Of a stretch of DNA of 6,274 nt, positions 1 to 4,379 are shown one piece after another. Below the pieces are notes generated by a model. The model made no database searches, had not been told where the DNA came from, and worked only from the letters and a program-made list of their open reading frames with translations. The stretch is from Chloroflexota bacterium (GTDB lineage Bacteria; Chloroflexota; Dehalococcoidia; JACPQK01), in NCBI GenBank assembly GCA_016190535.1, contig JACPQK010000082.1, positions 1 to 6,274 on the forward strand. The letters run 5' to 3'. How positions within the stretch are numbered: position 1 is the stretch's first letter; each line of letters opens with the position of its first letter. The translations under genes and the position numbers were made by a program.

Positions 1-97
1 GGGATGCCCTCCCCGCCCCGATGCCCTGATCTATGGCCTGATGAAGCTCCAGGAGAAGATAGCCCGGGAGTCCCTGGCTGGGGGAAGGGGCCGATGA
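1..97 (+). CDS. nuoB: NADH-quinone oxidoreductase subunit B, C-terminal end only
   Basis: The last 31 codons of NuoB, read from base 2 (base 1 ends the previous codon) to TGA at 95-97. The visible peptide starts [20 protein letters not shown] and ends in a short basic tail. The GCPPRP motif is the C-terminal signature of NuoB, and its cysteine (codon 5-7) is in the family the last of the four ligands of cluster N2, the 4Fe-4S centre that hands electrons to quinone. The preceding ligands lie outside the window. The stop overlaps the nuoC start as ATGA at 94-97, consistent with translational coupling. Identification is firm because of the motif and its position directly before nuoC. Confidence 0.93.
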   Translation, partial: GCPPRPDALIYGLMKLQEKIARESLAGGRGR

Positions 98-528
98 CTG
101 CCGCGCTGGCACCTGGGGATATGGCCCGGGAGCTAGAGTCAGCCCTGTCCGGGGCAGTAGTCGAGGCCACCGACGAGGCGCTGGTAGTCCGTCCCCAGGC
201 GGTGCTGGAGGTCGGCCGGTGGCTCCATTCCCGCCTGGGCTTTGACTTCCTGGAGTGTCTTACCGCGGTGGACTACCTCCAGTACTTTGAGGTCAGCTAC
301 TTCCTTCTCTCGGTATTCCGCAACCAGAGCCTGGTGCTGAAGGCCCGCCTGCCGGGGCGGGAGGACCTGCGCCTGCCTTCCGTAACGCCGTTGTGGCAGG
401 GGGCTGACCTCCAGGAGCGGGAAGTCTACGACCTTTTTGGCATCTACTTTGAGGGACATCCTCACATGAAGCGGCTCTTTCTCTGGGAGGGTTTCCCCGG
501 CCATCCCCTGCGGAAGGACTTCCTATGA
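94..528 (+). CDS. nuoC: NADH-quinone oxidoreductase subunit C (30 kDa type)
   Basis: A 144-residue NuoC, a peripheral-arm subunit that packs against NuoD and NuoI near the quinone site. The C-terminal family signature is complete: ERE at 108-110, VYDLFGI at 111-117, GHPHMKR at 121-127 and GHPLRKDF at 136-143. It is a separate gene, not the NuoC-NuoD fusion of Escherichia coli, and is at the short end for the family, with little N-terminal extension. The reading frame is open back to base 4, but that part overlaps nuoB. The ATG at 94 is chosen because it makes a 4-base ATGA overlap with the nuoB stop and is preceded by the purine-rich stretch GGGGGAAGGGG ending at 90. The stop likewise overlaps the nuoD start (525-528). 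No cofactor is expected in this subunit. Confidence 0.95.
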   Translation: MTAALAPGDMARELESALSGAVVEATDEALVVRPQAVLEVGRWLHSRLGFDFLECLTAVDYLQYFEVSYFLLSVFRNQSLVLKARLPGREDLRLPSVTPLWQGADLQEREVYDLFGIYFEGHPHMKRLFLWEGFPGHPLRKDFL

Positions 529-1643
529 GTCAGCAGGAGGAAGTCCTGGCTACTGAGCCCATGATTCTGAATATGGGGCCTCACCACCCCAGCACCCACG
601 GCGTCTTCCGCATGCGGGTGGCCCTGGAGGGCGAGGTAATCGTGGATATGGAGCCGGTCTTCGGCTACCTCCACCGGGGCATCGAGAAGCTGGCTGAGGC
701 CAAGACCTACGTCCAGGTGGTGACCCTCACCGACCGCCAGGACTATGTGGCCGCTATGACTAACAACCTGGCCTATGTGATGGCGGTGGAGAAGCTGGCG
801 GGCATCCCCGTGCCTGAGCGGGCAGAGTACATTCGGGTAATCATGGCGGAGCTTATGCGCATTGCCAGCCACCTGGTAGCCATAGGCTTCTTCCTGAATG
901 ACCTGGGTGTGTTCCAGACCGTCCTTCTCTATACCTTCCGAGAGAGGGAGAGGATCCTGGACCTCCTGGAGATGGCCAGCGGTCAGCGGATAAACTTCTC
1001 CTACATGAGGCCTGGTGGCGTGGTGCAGGACCTGCCCCCCGAGTTCATCCCCAGGCTTCGGGAGCTGCTTCGGGAGCTGCCTGGCTACTTCGATGAGTAC
1101 GAGCAGCTTATTAACGAGAACGAGATAGTGCTGGCCCGGACCAAGGAGCTGGGCGTCCTGCCGGCGGCCAAGGCTGTAAACGCCTCGGCCAGCGGCCCTG
1201 TGCTGCGGGGCAGTGGGGTGCCTTTCGACCTGCGCAAGGCCGACCCCTACAGCGTCTATCCCCGCTTCCAGTTCGACGTGCCCACCGGCAGTATCGGCGA
1301 CGCCTACGACCGCTACCTGGTCAGGGTAGCCGAGATGCGGCAGAGCGTGCGCATTCTGGAGCAGGCCGTGGCAACCCTGCCCGCCGGGCCCCATCGTACC
1401 CGCACCCCCTGGCTGGTCCGTCCCCCGGTTGGGGAGGCCTACGCCCACATCGAGTCCCCCAAGGGCATGCTGGGAGTCTATCTGGTGAGCGATACGGGTA
1501 TCTCCCCCTACCGCTACAAGGTGCGGCCTCCCTCCCTCATCAACCTCACCACCCTGCGAGACCTGGTGATAGGCTGCAAGGTGGCCGACTGCATCGTGGT
1601 CTTCGGCAGCATTGATATCAACATGGGGGAGGTGGACCGCTGA
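525..1643 (+). CDS. nuoD: NADH-quinone oxidoreductase subunit D (49 kDa type)
   Basis: A 372-residue NuoD, the hydrogenase-like subunit that forms the quinone pocket with NuoB. Visible motifs are [10 protein letters not shown] at 17-26, the 49 kDa signature [12 protein letters not shown] at 49-60, [13 protein letters not shown] at 153-165 and the terminal [12 protein letters not shown]. By alignment from memory with Thermus thermophilus Nqo4 (constant offset of 13), His25, Tyr74 and Asp126 match the quinone-site residues His38, Tyr87 and Asp139, so the site looks intact. The protein is about 35-40 residues shorter than Nqo4. Much of the difference is a deletion before the [12 protein letters not shown] segment, where the chain goes straight from [16 protein letters not shown] into the conserved region. 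AAGGA at 514-518 is a well-spaced ribosome site. The start overlaps nuoC by 4 bases, and the stop shares one base with the nuoH start (TGATG at 1641-1645). Confidence 0.96.
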   Translation: MSQQEEVLATEPMILNMGPHHPSTHGVFRMRVALEGEVIVDMEPVFGYLHRGIEKLAEAKTYVQVVTLTDRQDYVAAMTNNLAYVMAVEKLAGIPVPERAEYIRVIMAELMRIASHLVAIGFFLNDLGVFQTVLLYTFRERERILDLLEMASGQRINFSYMRPGGVVQDLPPEFIPRLRELLRELPGYFDEYEQLINENEIVLARTKELGVLPAAKAVNASASGPVLRGSGVPFDLRKADPYSVYPRFQFDVPTGSIGDAYDRYLVRVAEMRQSVRILEQAVATLPAGPHRTRTPWLVRPPVGEAYAHIESPKGMLGVYLVSDTGISPYRYKVRPPSLINLTTLRDLVIGCKVADCIVVFGSIDINMGEVDR

Positions 1644-2764
1644 TGCCCCGGTCCTGGGACAACCTGGTCTACAACTGGCTGGCGGGCTTCCTGCCCGAGT
1701 GGGTTGCCTTCGCGGTCATGGGCCTGCTGGTCATGGCGATTATCCTCAACTTCCTGGCCTTGCTGGTAATGGTACTCCAGTACCTGGATCGCAGGCTGAT
1801 AGCCCGCTTCCAGGTGCGCTTTGGGCCTAACCGCGTGGGGCCGGCGGGCCTTCTTCAGCCCCTCGTCGACACCATCAAGCTTCTCACCAAGGAGGACCTT
1901 CGACCCCGCCTGGCGGACCCGCTGGTGTTCACCCTTGCGCCTGTGGTTGCCTTCGTGCCCGCCGTGCTGGCCTTCGCAGTTATCCCCTTTGGCAAGAGCG
2001 GTTTCCTGGCGGACCTGAACGTTGGCATCCTTTACATCTTCGCTATCACCAGCGTGGAGGCCCTGGCCATAGTCATGGCCGGCTGGGCCTCCAACAACAA
2101 GTACTCCCTCCTCGGCGCCATGAGGGCGGTGGCCCAGCTCATTAGCTACGAGATCCCCGTGGTACTTTCCATCCTGGGGGTAGTCATCATCACCGGGACC
2201 CTCTCCCTGGCGGGCATCGTGGAGAAGCAGTCGCTACCCTTCATCCTGCTCCAGCCCCTGGGCTTCTTCATCTTCCTGGCGGCCGGGACGGCGGAGGCGG
2301 GCCGGACTCCCTTTGACCTGCTGGAGGCCGAGTCGGAGATCATCGCCGGCTACCACACGGAGTACAACGGGATGAGATGGGCACTGCTCCAGCTTGGAGA
2401 GTACGTGGCGTCCTTCCTGGTGGCCTCGGTGGTGACCACGCTGTTCCTGGGCGGCTGGAAGGGGCCGGGGCCTGAGGTGCTGGGCTACCTGTGGTTCTTC
2501 CTCAAAGCCATGCTGGTCTACCTCCTCATGCTCTGGGTGCGGGCCAGCCTGCCCCGGTTGCGCATTGACCAGGTCATGGGCTTTGCCTGGAAGTTCTTGC
2601 TCCCCCTGGCCCTGTTCAACGTATTCATCACCGGAGCGGAAGCCCTCATCTGGCCGGACTTCCCCTGGGTCCTCTTCCCCGTAAACATAGCCATAGCCCT
2701 GGGCCTGCTGGTTTCCTGGTCCAGCCTCTTCCAGCTTCGGGCCTACCGCCGGGCGGAGGCTTAG
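1643..2764 (+). CDS. nuoH: NADH-quinone oxidoreductase subunit H (ND1)
   Basis: A 373-residue integral membrane protein with about eight hydrophobic segments. NuoH joins the peripheral arm to the membrane arm and forms the quinone entry tunnel. Both ND1 signatures are present: GLLQPLVDTIKLLTKED at 69-85 and PFDLLEAESEIIAG at 223-236, followed by YHTEY. Further family blocks are RFGPNRVGP at 59-67 and SNNKYSLLGAMRAVAQLISY at 150-169. The conserved loop acids Glu228, Glu230 and Glu232 are present. At residue 49 the usual ER(K/R) motif reads DRR, a conservative Glu-to-Asp change. The start ATG at 1643 lies about 10 bases after GGGGGAGG (1625-1632), which is inside the end of nuoD. The gene follows nuoD directly, with no nuoE, nuoF or nuoG in between. 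Confidence 0.96.
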   Translation: MPRSWDNLVYNWLAGFLPEWVAFAVMGLLVMAIILNFLALLVMVLQYLDRRLIARFQVRFGPNRVGPAGLLQPLVDTIKLLTKEDLRPRLADPLVFTLAPVVAFVPAVLAFAVIPFGKSGFLADLNVGILYIFAITSVEALAIVMAGWASNNKYSLLGAMRAVAQLISYEIPVVLSILGVVIITGTLSLAGIVEKQSLPFILLQPLGFFIFLAAGTAEAGRTPFDLLEAESEIIAGYHTEYNGMRWALLQLGEYVASFLVASVVTTLFLGGWKGPGPEVLGYLWFFLKAMLVYLLMLWVRASLPRLRIDQVMGFAWKFLLPLALFNVFITGAEALIWPDFPWVLFPVNIAIALGLLVSWSSLFQLRAYRRAEA

Positions 2765-2765
2765 C

Positions 2766-3245
2766 ATGTACGGCACGGGTATCCTCAAGGGCCTGGCGAC
2801 AACCCTGAAGAACGCCCTGAGGCCCCCCTTTACGGTCCAGTACCCGGAGCAGCGCCTGCCCATTGCCCAGCGCTTCCGGGGCTACAACTTCGCCTGGTAC
2901 CGGGAGAAGTGCACCGTGTGCTGCACCTGTGCCAAGGCCTGCCCCGTAGGCATCATCTATATCGTGGGCCGCCTTGAGCCTAACAACACCTACTATGCCG
3001 AGAGGTTCGAAATAGATACCGGCCGCTGCCTGTTCTGTGGCCTCTGCGTGGAGTCCTGCCCTTTCGAGGCCATATACATGGGGCGGGAGTTCGAGCGGGC
3101 CACCTATGCCCGCCGGGAGGAGTTCCTCGACTGGGCCCAGAAGGACGGGGACCCCCGGGTGCCCAGCGCCTGGTTCCGTCCCTGTGAAGAGGTGGGGGTG
3201 GAGACCCACTACCTGCCCCCGGAGCAGCGGAAGCTGAATCTATGA
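2766..3245 (+). CDS. nuoI: NADH-quinone oxidoreductase subunit I (two 4Fe-4S ferredoxin-type)
   Basis: A 159-residue ferredoxin-like subunit (TYKY type) that carries clusters N6a and N6b and relays electrons to N2 in NuoB. Two classic motifs are visible: Cys49-x2-Cys52-x2-Cys55-x3-Cys59-Pro and Cys88-x2-Cys91-x2-Cys94-x3-Cys98-Pro. The N-terminal block RFRGYNFAWYREKC at 36-49 is the family lead-in to the first cluster. An additional cysteine, Cys53, lies directly beside ligand Cys52, where a Lys or other residue is more usual. The N-terminal 20 residues form the amphipathic helix typical of NuoI. The start at 2766 follows the nuoH stop by one base, with GGAGG at 2755-2759 as ribosome site. 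The stop overlaps the nuoJ start as ATGA (3242-3245). In a complex without NuoEFG this subunit is a plausible entry point for electrons, but that is inference. Confidence 0.96.
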   Translation: MYGTGILKGLATTLKNALRPPFTVQYPEQRLPIAQRFRGYNFAWYREKCTVCCTCAKACPVGIIYIVGRLEPNNTYYAERFEIDTGRCLFCGLCVESCPFEAIYMGREFERATYARREEFLDWAQKDGDPRVPSAWFRPCEEVGVETHYLPPEQRKLNL

Positions 3246-3727
3246 GTGCCTTCGATCTCGCCTTCTGGGTGCTGGCCACCGTCACTGTGCTGGCGGCCCT
3301 GGGCGTGGTGCTGCTGCGGGACCTCTTCCGGGCGGCACTCCTCCTGGTCCTGGCCTTCATGTCAATTGCCGGGATCTACATCACCCTCCACGCTGATTTC
3401 CTGGCGGTGGTACAGGTGCTGCTCTATGCGGGGGCCATCGCCATCCTCATTGTCTTCGCCATCATGCTTACCAGGGATATGCCTCAGGGCAATCCCTTCA
3501 ACCGTCTCCACCCCGTAGCACTGGCGGTCAGTGGCCTGCTGCTAGCGGTCCTGGTCTGGGCGGTGCTGGCAACCCAGTGGCCGACCTCTTTCCTGCCCCC
3601 CCTGGAGCCTACCACCGCTGCGTTGGCCGACATCCTGCTGGACACCTATGTCCTGCCCTTTGAGATCGCCTCAGTGCTGCTGCTGGCGGCACTCATCGGG
3701 GCCATTGTCATGGCCCGGGAGAAATAG
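3242..3727 (+). CDS. nuoJ: NADH-quinone oxidoreductase subunit J (ND6)
   Basis: A 161-residue membrane protein with five predicted hydrophobic segments, matching the ND6 family in length and pattern. The diagnostic block is ADFLAVVQVLLYAGAIAILI at 51-70, continuing VFAIML. In the family this is the third helix, with the YxGAI motif around which the pi-bulge forms and rearranges during turnover. The C-terminal helix (YVLPFEIASVLLLAALIGAI at 136-155, then VMARE) is also typical. NuoJ lies between NuoH and NuoK and helps transmit the quinone-site signal to the antiporter-like subunits. The start overlaps the nuoI stop by 4 bases, and the ribosome site is weak (GGAAG near 3228), so expression probably depends on coupling to nuoI. 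Confidence 0.95.
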   Translation: MSAFDLAFWVLATVTVLAALGVVLLRDLFRAALLLVLAFMSIAGIYITLHADFLAVVQVLLYAGAIAILIVFAIMLTRDMPQGNPFNRLHPVALAVSGLLLAVLVWAVLATQWPTSFLPPLEPTTAALADILLDTYVLPFEIASVLLLAALIGAIVMAREK

Positions 3728-3730
3728 GCG

Positions 3731-4042
3731 ATGAGCGTGGGGCTGGAACACTACCTGGTGCTCTCGGCGGTGCTGCTGTGCATCGGCCTCTATGGTGCCC
3801 TGGCCAAGAGCAACGCTGTAGCCATTCTCATGGCCATCGAGATTATGCTCAATGCCGCCAACGTGGCCTTCGTGGGGCTGTCCCGCTACGTGACGCCTCA
3901 GCTGCTCACGGGACAGGTCTTTGCCCTCTTCGTCATAGTGGTAGCGGCGGCGGAGGTGGTGGTGGGCCTGGCCCTGGTGCTGGCCATCTACCGCAGTCGC
4001 CGCACGGTGGATGCCACCCAGGTGGACCTGCTGAGGGGATAG
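3731..4042 (+). CDS. nuoK: NADH-quinone oxidoreductase subunit K (ND4L)
   Basis: A 103-residue protein with three transmembrane helices, the normal size of NuoK. The two buried acidic residues of the family's ion channel are present: Glu37 in AIEIMLNAANVAFV and Glu75 in VVAAAEVVVGLALV. The sequence from LSAVLLCIGLYGAL to the short polar tail after IYRSRR fits ND4L throughout. The gene starts three bases after the nuoJ stop, with GGGAG at 3717-3721 as ribosome site. The stop TAG at 4040-4042 is followed by the only real non-coding gap in the window. Confidence 0.96.
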   Translation: MSVGLEHYLVLSAVLLCIGLYGALAKSNAVAILMAIEIMLNAANVAFVGLSRYVTPQLLTGQVFALFVIVVAAAEVVVGLALVLAIYRSRRTVDATQVDLLRG

Positions 4043-4050
4043 ACGCGATG
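4033..4050 (+). promoter_or_regulatory. Orphan ribosome site and start codon after nuoK
   Basis: GAGGGG at 4033-4038 is followed after 9 bases by ATG at 4048-4050, five bases past the nuoK stop. This is the tight spacing used by the other genes of the operon. The frame it opens (34 codons, ending at 4149) runs through the palindromic repeat and resembles nothing I know. The signal may be the original translation start of the small gene at 4143-4379, separated from its body by insertion of the repeat. The two are now in different frames. This is inference from spacing only. Confidence 0.4.
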
Positions 4051-4066
4051 AGCAAGACAGGTAGTT

Positions 4067-4156
4067 GGCGTCTGCGTAGGGGCGGGACTCTGTGCCCGCC
4101 CTCCGGGGAGGACACGGGGTTCCTCCCCTACGATGAATCATTATGGTAGGGACGCC
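4067..4156. repeat. Compound palindromic element, MITE-like or REP-like
   Basis: Several nested inverted repeats fill the gap after nuoK. Exact arms are CGTAGGGG 4075-4082 with CCCCTACG 4125-4132; GGGCGGG 4080-4086 with CCCGCCC 4095-4101 (8-base loop); GGGGAGGA 4105-4112 with TCCTCCCC 4121-4128 (8-base loop); and CCCTAC 4126-4131 with GTAGGG 4146-4151. GGCGTC 4067-4072 with GACGCC 4151-4156 may be an outer arm. The first and last pairings compete for the same bases, so alternative folds are possible. There is no T-run after any stem, so it is not a standard intrinsic terminator. Short terminal inverted repeats around hairpins, sitting in an intergenic gap of an otherwise packed operon, suggest a dispersed non-autonomous element. 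The true ends and any target duplication cannot be fixed from one copy. Confidence 0.7.
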
Positions 4157-4379
4157 GCAGGCCAACCAGGTGCCCATACCCCGGCTGTGGTTCCCCATCC
4201 GCCGGGCGTCTAACCGCATCATCGCCGAGATGTGGCATGAGCTCTTCGAGGCGGAGGGTGTCCCCTGCCACATCCTGCCCGAGGACCCGGAGCTGGTGAT
4301 GGCGGTGGGCGTGCCCTACAAGGTGTGCATCCCCCTGGGGCGGGAGCACGTCATTGAGGAGATCCTGAGGAAGCTGTAG
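4143..4379 (+). CDS. Small uncharacterised protein between nuoK and nuoL
   Basis: A 78-residue soluble protein that I do not recognise with certainty. From about residue 13 the predicted pattern is strand (PRLWFPI), helix (ASNRIIAEMWHELFEAEG), strand (VPCHILP), strand (VPYKVCIP), helix (REHVIEEILRKL). This beta-alpha-beta-beta-alpha order, with an AE...LFEAEGVP motif, resembles the small DUF2007-type 'putative signal transducing' proteins, but I cannot run a profile search. There is no signal peptide, membrane helix or metal motif; the two cysteines (42, 62) are isolated. Its stop is immediately followed by the nuoL ATG, and the nuoL ribosome site lies inside it, so it is translated as part of the operon. 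The start is doubtful. ATG 4143 has no Shine-Dalgarno sequence and sits in the arm of the palindromic repeat, so residues 1-5 may be repeat-derived; GTG at 4170 is an alternative. Protein-like composition and operon position favour a real gene. Confidence 0.72.
   Translation: MVGTPQANQVPIPRLWFPIRRASNRIIAEMWHELFEAEGVPCHILPEDPELVMAVGVPYKVCIPLGREHVIEEILRKL

Noticed and set aside
4..93. Upstream extension of nuoC to the ATG at base 4
   Set aside because: The stretch is the nuoB C-terminus in another frame, and the ATG at 94 gives the usual ATGA overlap and the normal NuoC N-terminus.
462..1448. Long open frame on the minus strand opposite nuoD
   Set aside because: It is antisense to a clear NuoD, has no recognisable domain, and its composition (His, Gly, Gln rich) is that of the complement of GC-rich coding DNA.
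2234..3209. Overlapping open frames on the minus strand across nuoH and nuoI
   Set aside because: They lie opposite well-defined subunits with all expected motifs and show no family resemblance; long antisense frames are expected at this GC content.
4075..4132. Intrinsic terminator between nuoK and nuoL
   Set aside because: The stems are GC-rich, but no run of T follows any of them and the operon continues for at least two more genes.
4048..4149. A 34-codon gene right after nuoK
   Set aside because: It has a good ribosome site, but most of it is the palindromic repeat and the peptide resembles no protein; it is more likely a displaced start.
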